Source of the DNA: CAWJMD01 sp963700925
GTDB lineage: Bacteria; Actinomycetota; Actinomycetes; Actinomycetales; CAWJMD01
Assembly: GCA_963700925.1 (NCBI GenBank)
Contig: OY969553.1
Location: 2,604,001 to 2,668,000, forward strand
Length of the DNA stretch: 64,000 nt
Reading direction: 5' to 3'
The position numbers and the translations under genes are program-made. The notes beneath the pieces are model-generated. The model saw only the letters and a program-made list of their open reading frames with translations. It had not been told where the DNA came from and ran no database searches. How positions within the stretch are numbered: the first letter of the stretch is position 1; every line of letters begins with the position of its first letter. Positions 36,514-45,784 of the stretch are shown here, one piece after another.

Positions 36514-38181
36514 TCAGTGGCTGACCGCCTTCTCAGCGCCCGCACCGGTCAGGGAGCGGACCTCCATCTCGGCGGCCAGCGCGTCGTGGTCGGCCTCCGG
36601 CTTGCTGGTGATCGTCCCGAGCCAGCCGAGCAGGAACGCCAGCGGGATCGAGACGAGACCCGGGTTGTCGAGCGGGAACAGGTGGAAGTCGACACCGACG
36701 TCCTTGATCATCGACAGGCTGGCCCCGGTGACGGGGTCGACCTTGCCGCTGACGACGGGCGAGAAGATGATCAGGATCACGCAGCTGACCAGACCGCCGT
36801 ACATGCTCCACAGGGCACCACGGGTGTTGAACCGCTTCCAGAAGAGCGAGTAGACGATCGTCGGCAGGTTCGCGCTGGCCGCGACGGCGAACGCCAGGGC
36901 CACCAGGAACGCGATGTTCTGACCGATCGCGAACATGCCGCCCAGGATGGCCAGCACGCCGATCACGACCACCGTGCGGCGGGCCACCTTGACCTCACCG
37001 TCCGGCGAGATCTCGCCGTGCTTGATGATGTTCGCGTAGACGTCGTGGGCGAACGACGTCGCAGCGGTGATGGTGAGCCCGGCGACCACCGCGAGGATCG
37101 TCGCGAAGGCGACCGCCGAGATCACGCCCAGCAGAAGGGTTCCGCCGAGCTCGAAGGCGAGAAGTGGTGCAGCAGAGTTGGCTCCACCAGGTGCTGCCTT
37201 GATGGCGGTCGGTCCCACCAGCGCGCCGGCGCCGTAGCCCAGCACCAGGCTGAACAGGTAGAACAGGCCGATCAGCCAGATCGCCCAGACCACGCTGCGA
37301 CGGGCCTCCTTGGCCGACGGCACCGTGTAGAAGCGCATCAGCACGTGCGGCAGGCCGGCGGTGCCGAGCACCAGGGCCAGCGACAGCGAGATGAAGTCGA
37401 TCTTCTTGAGGTCGGTGGCGCCGTACGCCTTGCCCGGGTCGAGCAGGGCACCGGCGTTCTCGACGCCCTCCGACGTGGCCTTCTCGACCGAGGCGCCGAG
37501 CAGCTCCGAGAGGTTGAGCCCGTACTTGGCCAGCACCCAGACGGTCATCAGGCCCGCGCCGAAGATCAGCAGGATGGCCTTGATGATCTGCACCCAGGTG
37601 GTGCCCTTCATGCCGCCGACGAGTACGTAGACGATCATCAGGATGCCGACGACGGCGACCACCGCGTACTGGCCGGTCGTACCGGAGACGCCCAGCAGAA
37701 GCGCGACGAGCCCGCCGGCACCGGCCATTTGAGCGAGCAGGTAGAAGAAGCAGACCGCGAGGGTCGTGATGGCGGCGGCCATGCGGATGGGGCGCTGCTT
37801 GAGCCGGAAGCTCAGCACGTCGGCCATCGTGAACTTGCCGGTGTTGCGCAGGAGCTCGGCCACGAGGAGCAGTGCCACGAGCCAGGCCACGAGGAACCCG
37901 ATGGAGTACAGGAAGCCGTCGTAGCCGTTGATGGCGATGGCGCCGGCGATGCCGAGGAAGCTTGCGGCAGAGAGGTAGTCGCCCGCGATCGCGGTGCCGT
38001 TCTGCGGTCCGGTGAACGAGCGTCCGCCCGCGTAGAAGTCAGCAGCCGTCGCGTTGTTGCGCGATGCGCGGATGACGATGGCCAGGGTGACGACCACGAA
38101 CACGCCGAAGATGGCGATGTTCAGCCAGGGATTACCGATGTCGGTGGCGGCGGGGGCCGCGGCGATTCGGGACGAGATCAT
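36514..38181 (-). CDS. actP: Cation/acetate symporter ActP (SSS family)
   Basis: This 555-residue sodium:solute symporter has about 13 membrane segments and hallmarks DYLSAASFLGIAGAIAI (about 67-83), GLPHVLMRFYTVP, and KWRF-like cytoplasmic loops. The SSS acetate branch is further marked by its partner, a DUF485 protein encoded just upstream with a 4-base overlap. It takes up acetate and related short-chain acids. ATG at 38181 was chosen over an open upstream extension that overlaps DUF485. Confidence 0.93.
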   Translation of the reverse strand: MISSRIAAAPAATDIGNPWLNIAIFGVFVVVTLAIVIRASRNNATAADFYAGGRSFTGPQNGTAIAGDYLSAASFLGIAGAIAINGYDGFLYSIGFLVAWLVALLLVAELLRNTGKFTMADVLSFRLKQRPIRMAAAITTLAVCFFYLLAQMAGAGGLVALLLGVSGTTGQYAVVAVVGILMIVYVLVGGMKGTTWVQIIKAILLIFGAGLMTVWVLAKYGLNLSELLGASVEKATSEGVENAGALLDPGKAYGATDLKKIDFISLSLALVLGTAGLPHVLMRFYTVPSAKEARRSVVWAIWLIGLFYLFSLVLGYGAGALVGPTAIKAAPGGANSAAPLLAFELGGTLLLGVISAVAFATILAVVAGLTITAATSFAHDVYANIIKHGEISPDGEVKVARRTVVVIGVLAILGGMFAIGQNIAFLVALAFAVAASANLPTIVYSLFWKRFNTRGALWSMYGGLVSCVILIIFSPVVSGKVDPVTGASLSMIKDVGVDFHLFPLDNPGLVSIPLAFLLGWLGTITSKPEADHDALAAEMEVRSLTGAGAEKAVSH

Positions 38182-38546
38182 CGGAGGTCCCCTTCGATGG
38201 AGTGCCGGAGGGTCTCGGCGGCGGCGTCGAACTTCTTGTCCGCCCAGGAGCGGTAGATCGTGGTGATGATGAAGGTCGACGCGAACTGCCCGAGGCCGAG
38301 CAGCAGGCCGATGTTGATGTTGCCCCAGACCTTGGTGCCCATGAACCCGGGCGCGAACGCCGCGAGCAGCACGTAGCTGAAGTACCACACGAGGAACAGC
38401 GCGGTCATCGGGAAGATGAAGGACCTGAAGCGACGCTTGAGAGCGTGGAACTCGGGCGAGGCTGCTACCTCTGCCGCGGTCCGTCCACCGGTCAGGTTCT
38501 CACCGCCGTCGGCCCGCGCCGGGGGGTCTTTCGAAATGCTGGACAC
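38178..38546 (-). CDS. DUF485 small membrane partner of ActP
   Basis: The 122-residue protein has a soluble N-terminal half and two membrane helices (about 55-77 and 86-112), LFLVWYFSYVLLAAFAPGFM and the GLGQFASTFIITTIY region. This is the YjcH/DUF485 family, nearly always encoded next to ActP. GTG at 38546 follows AGGAGG, 5 bases upstream, fixing the start. A TGTGA half-site lies about 55 bases upstream. Confidence 0.9.
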   Translation of the reverse strand: MSSISKDPPARADGGENLTGGRTAAEVAASPEFHALKRRFRSFIFPMTALFLVWYFSYVLLAAFAPGFMGTKVWGNINIGLLLGLGQFASTFIITTIYRSWADKKFDAAAETLRHSIEGDLR

Positions 38547-38597
38547 GGGCAGCCTCCTGCTCGTCAGGGAACCCCGGCGGCTCTGCCGGGATGTACG

Positions 38598-38616
38598 CAC
38601 TGTGATCGCGTCCACC
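38598..38616. promoter_or_regulatory. Possible Crp half-site upstream of DUF485-actP
   Basis: TGTGA at 38601-38605 is followed by 6 bases and then CCACC rather than the TCACA expected of a full Crp site. Position is right for control of the acetate operon by the Crp encoded in this window, but only one half-site matches. Confidence 0.25.
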
Positions 38617-38836
38617 CGTCCGGGCCAAGAGCGCCATGCCAAGAGGTCGACGGACGGCCGAACTGCCTCGCCGTGCGGACGGAGCGTGAGCGACGAGCGG
38701 TCGGTTCCGCGCGCCGAACGGCGCCGGTGAACGCCCGACCATCGGACGGCAGCGGCCGATGAAACCTGGATGAACGTCGGCTCATGACCGTCTTTCGTCG
38801 GTGTCCGGGCACGCCGGCGGCCTGCAGGCTGATGGC

Positions 38837-39634
38837 ATGGAGACATCGCGCTCGTACGGGTCGGACCCGGGACCGTGGGTTGTGGCCCACCGTGGCGGTG
38901 CCGGTCTGGGTCCCGAGAACAGGCTGGAGACGTTCGCGCGGTCGGCGGCCCTGGGCGTGCGGTACTTCGAGACCGACGTGCGGGCCAGTGCCGACGGCGT
39001 GGCGATGGCGTTCCACGACGACGTGCTCGACCGGGTCACCGACATGCGCGGCCCGGTGGGCACGCGGTCGGCAGCTGAGCTGGTTCGTGCTGGGGTGCCG
39101 ACGCTGGCCAACCTGATCGACGCCTTGGGCGACGGCTGCCTCGCGGTGGACGTGAAGTCGGGCTCGTCCGTCCGTCCCTTCGTCGAAGCGGTTCGCCGGA
39201 CGGGGTCCGCCCACCGTGTCTGCGCCGCAGGCGGATGGGACGGGTGGCTGGCGGCGGTGAGCCGGGGCTGTGGGCCGGCGCTGAGCACTGCCCTGGGCTG
39301 GCGCGCCCTGACCACCCTGGTGCTGTGCGCGCGGGCGGGCGTCCGTCCACCGCCCTCGGTGGCGACCGGCGCGTTCGCTCACCTGCCCTGGAGCCTCGGC
39401 GGGCTCGCGGTGCTCCAGGACGAGTGGCTGTCGCGTCGGGTCATCGAGGTGGCACATGGGCTCGGGGTGCGCGTGGTCGCCTGGACCGTGGACGAGCCGC
39501 TACGGATGCGACGGTTGCTGGACGACGGCGTCACGGGCCTGATCACCGACCGTCCGGACCTCGCGCGTGAGGTCCTGGTGGCGCGCGGCGAGTGGCGCAG
39601 GGCTCCGAAGGTCAGCGCAGTCGCGTCGCGGTGA
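38837..39634 (+). CDS. Glycerophosphodiester phosphodiesterase
   Basis: The 265-residue protein follows the GDPD TIM-barrel plan: VVAHRGGAGLGPENRLETF (His18, Glu27), FETDVRASADG (Glu45, Asp47), MAFHDDVLDRVT (His60), LAVDVKSGS, and C-terminal VVAWTVDEP and LITDRP. Metal and acid-base residues are present. No signal peptide, so it is cytoplasmic and probably breaks down glycerophosphodiesters. ATG at 38837 was chosen over an earlier in-frame ATG at 38801. It converges with pdxY, and the two coding ends overlap by 23 bases. Confidence 0.9.
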   Translation: METSRSYGSDPGPWVVAHRGGAGLGPENRLETFARSAALGVRYFETDVRASADGVAMAFHDDVLDRVTDMRGPVGTRSAAELVRAGVPTLANLIDALGDGCLAVDVKSGSSVRPFVEAVRRTGSAHRVCAAGGWDGWLAAVSRGCGPALSTALGWRALTTLVLCARAGVRPPPSVATGAFAHLPWSLGGLAVLQDEWLSRRVIEVAHGLGVRVVAWTVDEPLRMRRLLDDGVTGLITDRPDLAREVLVARGEWRRAPKVSAVASR

Positions 39635-40460
39635 ACTCGTTGCCAGGGTTGGCGATCGTGTCCTGAGCGGCGATCAGCTGGATCTCGCGGTGCCCCCCGT
39701 CGACGGTGGCCTGCAGCACGGCGAACACGCTCGACGCCGTGCGCTCCAGGGCGGCCTGCGGCCCGTCCTCGAGCGTGTGTGCGAGGAAGAGCGCCGCGGT
39801 GGCGTCGCCGGCGCCGTTGACCGACAGGGGAAGCAGCGGCGTGCGGATCGACCAGGCGCCCTCGGCGCTCACCGCCACCATCTCGATCTCGTCGTCGGGG
39901 GTCTCGCCAGTCTGGACGCTGGTGACCAGCACCGTGTGAGGTCCCTTGTCGCGCAGGGCATCTGCGGCGTCGAGCAACTCGGCGGTGCTGCCGATGGTGG
40001 TCTCCGTCAGGAACTCGAGCTCGAACTGGTTCGGCGTCACCAGGTCGGCCTTCGGAACGACCTGGTCGCGCATGAACGCCGGAATGCCGGGGCGCACGAA
40101 GAACCCTCGTCCGACATCACCCATCACCGGGTCGCAGCAGTACACCGCGGCGGGGTTCGCGGCCTTGACCTTGGCCACCGCGTCGAGCACGACGGCACCG
40201 ACGCTCTCTGCGCCCTGGTAGCCCGACAGCACCGCGTCGCACGTCGGCAGCACGCCCCGCTCGGAGATGCCGGCGATGACCTCGGCCACGTCGCTCGGGT
40301 CGAACATCGGGCCGCGCCACTCGCCGTACCCGGTGTGGTTGGAGAAGTGGACGGTGTGGACCGGCCACACCTCGTGGCCCAGCCGCTGCAGGGGGAACAC
40401 GGCAGCGCTGTTGCCAACGTGCCCGTAGGCGACGGACGACTGGATGGACAGGATCCGCAT
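39612..40460 (-). CDS. pdxY: Pyridoxal kinase
   Basis: The 282-residue ribokinase-fold enzyme phosphorylates pyridoxal in the vitamin B6 salvage route. N-terminus RILSIQSSVAYGHVGNSAA is the PdxY/PdxK signature; FSNHTGYGEWRG, CCDPVMGD and the catalytic NGAGDATAALF (Asp219) follow. Length is normal. It has its own start upstream of nothing else on that strand within 20 bases of the symporter stop, so it may be read through from the larger symporter operon or separately. Confidence 0.93.
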   Translation of the reverse strand: MRILSIQSSVAYGHVGNSAAVFPLQRLGHEVWPVHTVHFSNHTGYGEWRGPMFDPSDVAEVIAGISERGVLPTCDAVLSGYQGAESVGAVVLDAVAKVKAANPAAVYCCDPVMGDVGRGFFVRPGIPAFMRDQVVPKADLVTPNQFELEFLTETTIGSTAELLDAADALRDKGPHTVLVTSVQTGETPDDEIEMVAVSAEGAWSIRTPLLPLSVNGAGDATAALFLAHTLEDGPQAALERTASSVFAVLQATVDGGHREIQLIAAQDTIANPGNEFTATRLR

Positions 40461-40481
40461 CCTTCGAGCCTACCGATCGCG

Positions 40482-42233
40482 TCAGCCCAGCCGCCGGTCG
40501 ACGGCGAGACCTTCTGGCGCGTGCAGCCGCACCATCTGGCGGCCGACCCCTGGCGGTATCCGCGACCGGGTGGCCAGCGAGACTCCGATCATCACCAGGA
40601 ACGCGATGGGGACCGTCCACGCGGCGGGTTGTTCGAGAAGCGCTGACTGCCAACCAGGTTGGGGTAGGCCGGCCATGGTGGCGACAACTGCGGCGGTCGA
40701 TGTCAGTCCCCCGGCAACGAGGCCGGTCAGTGCCCCGGCTGCAGTGAGCCCGCGCCACCACACCCCCAGCACCAGCAGGGGGCAGAACGTCGACGCCGCA
40801 ACGGCAAAGGCCAGCCCGACCGTGTCGGCGAGACTCGTCCGAAGACCGAGAATCGAGAGTGCCAGGGGCAGGATCACGGCGAGGCCGGCCCCGATCCTGA
40901 ACCCTTGGACGCTGCGGCTTCTGGGGTCGGACGAGAAGCGCCCGAGGAGGTCCTGCGAGAGCACGCCTGCGACCGACACCACGAGTCCGGACGACGTCGA
41001 CAGGAACGCGGCGAACGCGCCGGCCACGAGCAGCGCCGAGAGCAGGTCGCCCCACGGCTGGCCCAGCATGCGGCCCGGCAGCTCGAGCACGACGGTGTCC
41101 CCGCGCCCGGTCAGCAGGAGGTCAGGCGCGTACACGCGGCCGAGCGCGCCGTAGACGGGCGGGAAGAGGTAGAAGAGGCCGAGCAGTCCGATCACGATGC
41201 CGGTGGTGCGCCGCGCGGCCCGCCCGTCGGGGTTCGTGTAGAAGCGCACGAGCACGTGCGGCAGCCCCATCGTGCCGAACAGCAGCGCGAGGATGAGGGA
41301 GTAGGTGGCGTACAGGGGGTGGTCGCGTCCGGTGCCGCCCGACAGTGGCGTGGCCCACTCGGGGCCGGTGCTGGCCGTGATCTGCTCGGCGTGGGGGATC
41401 GGGGTTCCGGGCTGGATGCTGACGGTCGTGCCGCTGCCGATAATCGCGGTGTCGCCGGCATCGAGCACGAGATCACCCGCCAGGGGCCGGTCGTCGACGG
41501 TGCCGTCCACCTGGAGCGTGGTGGCCTCCTCCGCGACGACCCGCACGGGCTCGCGCAGCTCGACGGTGGTGGCCTCGTGCGCGATCGGCACCCCGTTGGC
41601 GGACGGGTCGGGACGCGAGTCCGACTGCCAGGCGAGCAGGAGGAAGACCACGGGCACCGCGATCGCCGTCACCTTGAGCCAGTACTGGAACGCCTGGACG
41701 AGGGTGATCGACCGCATGCCGCCGGCCAGCACGTTGAGCACCACGACGGCGGCGACGAGGATCGAGCCCAGCACCGCGGGCGCCCCCGTCACGGCGCGCA
41801 GCGCCAGCCCCGCACCCTGGAACTGCGGCAGCAGGTACAGCCAGCCGATGCCGACGACGAGCACCGCGGACGCCACGCGCACATGGGGTGACGCCAGTCG
41901 CGACTCGGCGAAGTCGGGCAGGGTGTAGGCGCCTGAGCGGCGTAGGGGGGCAGCCACCAGGCAGAGCAGCACGAGGTACCCGGCGGTGTACCCGACGGCG
42001 AACCACAGCATGTCGACGCCACCGGTCAGCACGAGTCCGGCGACACCGAGAAAGCTTGCGGCCGAGAGGTATTCGCCACCGATGGCCGAGGCGTTCGCGC
42101 GTGGCGACACGGCCCGTGACGCCACGTAGAAGTCGCTCGTGGTGCGCGAGAGGTGCAGGCCGACGGATCCGATGGCGACCGTGACGACGCAGACCACGGC
42201 GACCGCGATGACGCCGAGCTCCGGTGACGTCAC
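40482..42233 (-). CDS. Sodium:solute symporter (SSS family)
   Basis: The 583-residue protein resembles ActP/MctC: EYLSAASFLGVAGLVL (about 54-69), GGMRSITLVQAFQYWLK, GLPHVLVRFYTNPDG, and VGLAFAVAASTFCPLL. An unusual soluble insertion (about 205-290) lies between membrane segments and is rich in VEL/VVAEE strands. It could transport pyruvate or a short-chain acid. GTG at 42233 overlaps the stop of the small membrane protein by 4 bases. It is controlled in all likelihood by the adjacent LytS/LytTR-type pair. Confidence 0.88.
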   Translation of the reverse strand: MTSPELGVIAVAVVCVVTVAIGSVGLHLSRTTSDFYVASRAVSPRANASAIGGEYLSAASFLGVAGLVLTGGVDMLWFAVGYTAGYLVLLCLVAAPLRRSGAYTLPDFAESRLASPHVRVASAVLVVGIGWLYLLPQFQGAGLALRAVTGAPAVLGSILVAAVVVLNVLAGGMRSITLVQAFQYWLKVTAIAVPVVFLLLAWQSDSRPDPSANGVPIAHEATTVELREPVRVVAEEATTLQVDGTVDDRPLAGDLVLDAGDTAIIGSGTTVSIQPGTPIPHAEQITASTGPEWATPLSGGTGRDHPLYATYSLILALLFGTMGLPHVLVRFYTNPDGRAARRTTGIVIGLLGLFYLFPPVYGALGRVYAPDLLLTGRGDTVVLELPGRMLGQPWGDLLSALLVAGAFAAFLSTSSGLVVSVAGVLSQDLLGRFSSDPRSRSVQGFRIGAGLAVILPLALSILGLRTSLADTVGLAFAVAASTFCPLLVLGVWWRGLTAAGALTGLVAGGLTSTAAVVATMAGLPQPGWQSALLEQPAAWTVPIAFLVMIGVSLATRSRIPPGVGRQMVRLHAPEGLAVDRRLG

Positions 42234-42625
42234 CGCCGCTCGACCAGGTCGGAGAAGTCGCGTTCCGCACGCTCGGCCGCCCGCAGGTAGCCCCAGGCCG
42301 CGGCCCCGATCACCGGGTACGCCCCGACGCCGAGCAGCAGCCACGGCAAGGGGATGCCGAGCACCGTCCACCTGCCGAGTGAGGGCGAGATCCAGAACAG
42401 GAACGGCAGCGCCCCGACGGTCAGGCCGAAGGCGCCGAGAACGCCGAGCCCGAGCCGTAGCTGGGTTCGGATCAGGGCGCGCATGTACAGCTCACCGACG
42501 ACGGTCTGCTCGTCGATGTCCTCGGTGGCCCGACGGCGGGGCGGACGGCGGACCGCGCCGGTGCGTGGGCTCGTCACGCGGACGCGCCGTGGCCGCGGTT
42601 CGAGGACCCCTCTGTGCTCGCTCAC
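42230..42625 (-). CDS. Small two-helix membrane protein, symporter partner
   Basis: The 131-residue protein has a basic N-terminal 45 residues, then two hydrophobic segments (about 58-80, 88-110) and a short acidic/basic tail. Topology and position imitate the DUF485-ActP pair, so a helper role for the overlapping symporter is likely (inference). GTG start at 42625. Stop and symporter start overlap by 4 bases. Confidence 0.75.
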   Translation of the reverse strand: MSEHRGVLEPRPRRVRVTSPRTGAVRRPPRRRATEDIDEQTVVGELYMRALIRTQLRLGLGVLGAFGLTVGALPFLFWISPSLGRWTVLGIPLPWLLLGVGAYPVIGAAAWGYLRAAERAERDFSDLVERR

Positions 42626-42744
42626 CCCCTGATGGTGCCCGTCCCGTCAAGCAACCGTGCTCATCCTGCCCACAGAATCAGGGGTGATCTGTGTGGGTGA
42701 GGGGAGCAGCCCACGGGCGACGTGTGGGTGGCAGGAGCAAGGGG

Positions 42745-43680
42745 TCAGGGGAACGTGAGGCGGGCCCAGACGGCGCGATGGTCGGTGCCGGGCACCGGTT
42801 CGGTGCCGGTGCCGAGCACGTCGAGGTCGCGGACGAGCACGTGGTCGATGTGGACGACCGGCGGTATCGGTCTCTTGGTCGGCCAGGTGCGCACCCATCC
42901 TGCGCCGTCGGCTCGCTGGGCGTCGGTCAGGCCGTGCGGGCCTGAGGTCAGCGCGCGGAACGCCGGGTGGTCCGCGCTCGCGTTGAGGTCGCCGGCGACG
43001 ACGACCGGCACGCCTCCCTCGGACGTCGGCGGCTGCTCGCGGGCCCAACGGTCGATCTCGGCGAGCTCCTCCCTCCAGCGAGCGGCCCGGAACGGTGGGT
43101 ACGGGTGAGCCGCGAACACCAGCATCGGGCCGGCGTCCGTCTCGGCCCTGACCACCGGCTGGTCGAAGACGCCCGTCGCACCGCCGGGCATCTCCTCCAG
43201 CGGGAGCCGGCTCATCACCAGCGTGCCGCCGGCGCCCTCGCGCGCGCGGCCCACCTGCTCTGGCAGGAGCGCGCTCAGGCCCGCCGTCGACAGGTGCTCC
43301 TGTCCCGCTGGTGTGACCTCCAGCAGCACCAGCACGTCGACCTGGCGCGCTTCGACGAGCTCCACCAGCGTGCTCGCGTCCGCCGAGCCGTACTCCATGT
43401 TCGACGCCATCACGACCACGTCGTGCGACCCCGGCACAGCCGGGTCGGCCAGTCTCGTGGGCAGCCAGATCGCCACGTGGACGGCCACCAGGGCGACGGC
43501 TGCGGCACCTTCCCACGTCCGCTGGGCAGCCAAGGCGACCACCATGGTCGCTACTGCTGCCAGGCCGACCAGCGGTCGTGCGGCCTGCACGGCGGCGATG
43601 GGTGCCTGCGCGACGTCGAGCCAGCGCGACGCGGTGGCCACTGCCAGCACCAGCAGCACAACGACCAGCAGCGCACCCAT
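42745..43680 (-). CDS. Membrane-anchored endonuclease/exonuclease/phosphatase-family protein
   Basis: The 311-residue protein has three N-terminal membrane helices (about 2-20, 32-50, 52-72), then an EEP domain with SNMEYG (about 89-94, Asn/Glu), the DVLVLLEVTP Glu, VVAGDLNASADHP (Asp/Asn) and GTDHRAVWARL (catalytic Asp-His). All family residues are visible. Substrate may be nucleic acid or phospholipid. ATG at 43680 is 19 bases after the response-regulator stop; a GTG one codon earlier is also possible. It lies between the LytTR regulator and the symporter genes. Confidence 0.85.
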   Translation of the reverse strand: MGALLVVVLLVLAVATASRWLDVAQAPIAAVQAARPLVGLAAVATMVVALAAQRTWEGAAAVALVAVHVAIWLPTRLADPAVPGSHDVVVMASNMEYGSADASTLVELVEARQVDVLVLLEVTPAGQEHLSTAGLSALLPEQVGRAREGAGGTLVMSRLPLEEMPGGATGVFDQPVVRAETDAGPMLVFAAHPYPPFRAARWREELAEIDRWAREQPPTSEGGVPVVVAGDLNASADHPAFRALTSGPHGLTDAQRADGAGWVRTWPTKRPIPPVVHIDHVLVRDLDVLGTGTEPVPGTDHRAVWARLTFP

Positions 43681-43699
43681 CACCCTTGGCCGCGCCCGC

Positions 43700-44452
43700 T
43701 CAGCCGGCAGGACCGACACCACGGACCAGGCGGTCGCGCAGCTCGCGGGTATGGCGGCGTGACACCGCCAGCTCGTCGTCGCCGAGGTGCACGGTGCACC
43801 GGCCACCGTCGACCCGCACCTCGTCGACGTGTTGCAGCGACACGAGTGTCGAGCGGTGGATCCGCACGAATCCCATTGCCCCCCAACGCTCTTCGAGCGT
43901 GCTCAGCGGCACCCTGATCAGGTGGCTCCCCTCGCTCGTGTGCAGCCGCGCGTAGTCACCCTGGGCCTCGACGTAGCGCACTGCTGAGCGGTTCACGAAG
44001 CGGGTCACCCCGCCGAGCTCGACGGGAATCGTCTCGTCGGCCTCGACGGGCTCTGCGGGCTCTGCCCCTTCGGCGGCCTCGATGACGCGCCGCACCGCCT
44101 CCGAAAGGCGTTCGGGCCGAACCGGTTTCATCAAGTAGTCGGTGGCGGCCAGCTCGAACGCGTCGACGGCGTGCGTGTCATAGGCCGTCACGAACACGAC
44201 CTGCGGACGCTGCGAGAAGCGCGCCAGCACGCGGGCGAGCTCGAGCCCGTCCAGGCCCGGCATCTTGATGTCGCAGAAGACGACGTCGATCTCCTGGGAG
44301 TCGAGGGCGCGCAGGGCCTCGGCTGTGCCGGACGCCGTCGCGACCACCCCGATCCGCTCGTCCTGGCGCAGCAGCCACGCCAACTCGGCGAGCGCCGGTG
44401 CCTCGTCGTCGACGACCAGCGCACGCAGGCCTCCTGGCCGCGCTGCACTCAC
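43700..44452 (-). CDS. LytTR-type response regulator
   Basis: The 250-residue regulator has a receiver domain (VVDDE at about 13-17; Asp61 in CDIKMPGLDG; Thr and Lys in FVTAYDTHA and YLMKPV) and a C-terminal LytTR DNA-binding domain with YVEAQGDYARLHTSEG, FVRIHRSTLVSL and SRRHTRELRDRL. It pairs with the upstream kinase 32 bases away. Such pairs often sense and control uptake of pyruvate or related acids. GTG start at 44452. Confidence 0.93.
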   Translation of the reverse strand: MSAARPGGLRALVVDDEAPALAELAWLLRQDERIGVVATASGTAEALRALDSQEIDVVFCDIKMPGLDGLELARVLARFSQRPQVVFVTAYDTHAVDAFELAATDYLMKPVRPERLSEAVRRVIEAAEGAEPAEPVEADETIPVELGGVTRFVNRSAVRYVEAQGDYARLHTSEGSHLIRVPLSTLEERWGAMGFVRIHRSTLVSLQHVDEVRVDGGRCTVHLGDDELAVSRRHTRELRDRLVRGVGPAG

Positions 44453-44484
44453 GCCGCCGAGCGTACGTCCTGTCAGGGTGGTGG

Positions 44485-45672
44485 TCAGTCCACGCGGGCG
44501 TGCGGCGAGTACTTCGGAACGCGGAAGGAGACGCGCGTGCCGGCGCCTGGAGCGGTCTCCACCACCAGCCCCGCGTCGTCTCCGAACACCTGACGCAGGC
44601 GCGCATCGACGTTGCCTAGGCCGACCGAGTCCTGACCCGACTCGCCCGCCAGCACCCGCCTCACCTGCTCCGGGTCCGAGCCCACCCCGTCGTCCTCGAC
44701 CGCGATCAGTGCGTCGGAGCCGATGTTCTCGGCCGTCAGCGTGACGTGCCCGACGTCGCGCGAGTGCTCGAGCCCGTGCCGCACAGCGTTCTCGACCAGT
44801 GGTTGCACCGACAGGAACGGGATGGCCACCGCGAGCACCTCCGGCGCGATCCTCACCTTCACGTCGAGCCGGTCGCCGAAGCGTGCGCGCTCGAGCACCA
44901 GGTACCGCTCGACGTTCGTGAGCTCGTCGGCCAGTGTCGTGAACTCGCCACCGCGGCGGAACGCGTACCGCGTGAAGTCGGCGAACTCGAGCAGCAGGTC
45001 ACGGGCCCGGGCGGGGTCGGTGCGGACGAAGGACGCGATGGCCGTGAGTGAGTTGTAGACGAAGTGCGGGCTGATCTGCGCCCGCAAGGCCCGCAGCTCG
45101 GCCTCGATGGCCCGGGTGCGCGAACGGTCGAGCTCGGCCAGCTCGAGCTGCGCCGACACCCAGGCCGCCACCTCCTCTGCAGCCCTCACCAACCCTGCGC
45201 TGGGACGGGGTCCGTACGCAGCCAGGGTCCCCACGACCTTCTCGTCGACCACCAGCGGAACCACCACGCCGTGCTGCACGGGGCAGGTCAGGTCGGTGCA
45301 GGCCACCTGTGCGGGCCGCAGCACGACGGCCCGGCCCTTGGCGAGCACGTCGACCGCGTGCTTGCCCGCGGCGTCGCGGTGCGGCGCCGCGCCCTCGCCG
45401 TCCCACGCCAGGGTCTGCCCGCCGGAGGTGATGGCCACCGCAGGCGTGCCGAGCAGCGCCCGAAGGTGCCGGGCGGCCCTGGACGCGCCTGCCGTAGTCA
45501 GACCTTCACGCAGGTGCGGCGCCGCGAGTGACGCCGTGTGGAGCGTGGCGAAGGTGGCCCGGTCGCTCGGCGTGCCGAGGTCGGTGCGTCGACGAAGTAC
45601 ACGGATGCCCAGCAGCAGCGCGACGACGGCGACGGCGACTCCGAGCACGATGGCCTCGTCGCCGCTCATCAC
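44485..45672 (-). CDS. LytS-type sensor histidine kinase with GAF domain
   Basis: The 395-residue kinase has one N-terminal membrane helix (about 6-25), a GAF domain (about 60-170) containing CTDLTC (C125, C130), then the His_kinase motif RAQISPHFVYNSL with His203 and an HATPase with SVQPLVENAVRHGLEH, DDGVGSD, and VGLGNVDARL. The two Cys in the GAF could bind metal or respond to redox (inference). Two ATGs lie in tandem at the start; the first is used. Divergent from the Fic-like gene with a tandem repeat between. Confidence 0.92.
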   Translation of the reverse strand: MMSGDEAIVLGVAVAVVALLLGIRVLRRRTDLGTPSDRATFATLHTASLAAPHLREGLTTAGASRAARHLRALLGTPAVAITSGGQTLAWDGEGAAPHRDAAGKHAVDVLAKGRAVVLRPAQVACTDLTCPVQHGVVVPLVVDEKVVGTLAAYGPRPSAGLVRAAEEVAAWVSAQLELAELDRSRTRAIEAELRALRAQISPHFVYNSLTAIASFVRTDPARARDLLLEFADFTRYAFRRGGEFTTLADELTNVERYLVLERARFGDRLDVKVRIAPEVLAVAIPFLSVQPLVENAVRHGLEHSRDVGHVTLTAENIGSDALIAVEDDGVGSDPEQVRRVLAGESGQDSVGLGNVDARLRQVFGDDAGLVVETAPGAGTRVSFRVPKYSPHARVD

Positions 45673-45704
45673 CCGCTCATCGCCCTCTCGTCGTCCAGCC
45701 CGGC

Positions 45705-45752
45705 CCTGACCCTGCCCCTGACCCTGCCCCTGACACTGCCCCTGGCACTGGG
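45705..45752. repeat. 12-bp tandem repeat, four units
   Basis: Four units of CCTGACCCTGCC, the third and fourth diverged (CCTGACACTGCC, CCTGGCACTGGG), fill the 112-base gap between the divergent kinase and Fic-like genes. It overlaps whatever promoters serve both. Confidence 0.85.
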
Positions 45753-45784
45753 CGTGACGCTAGCCCGCCGTAGGCTCCGCGGCC

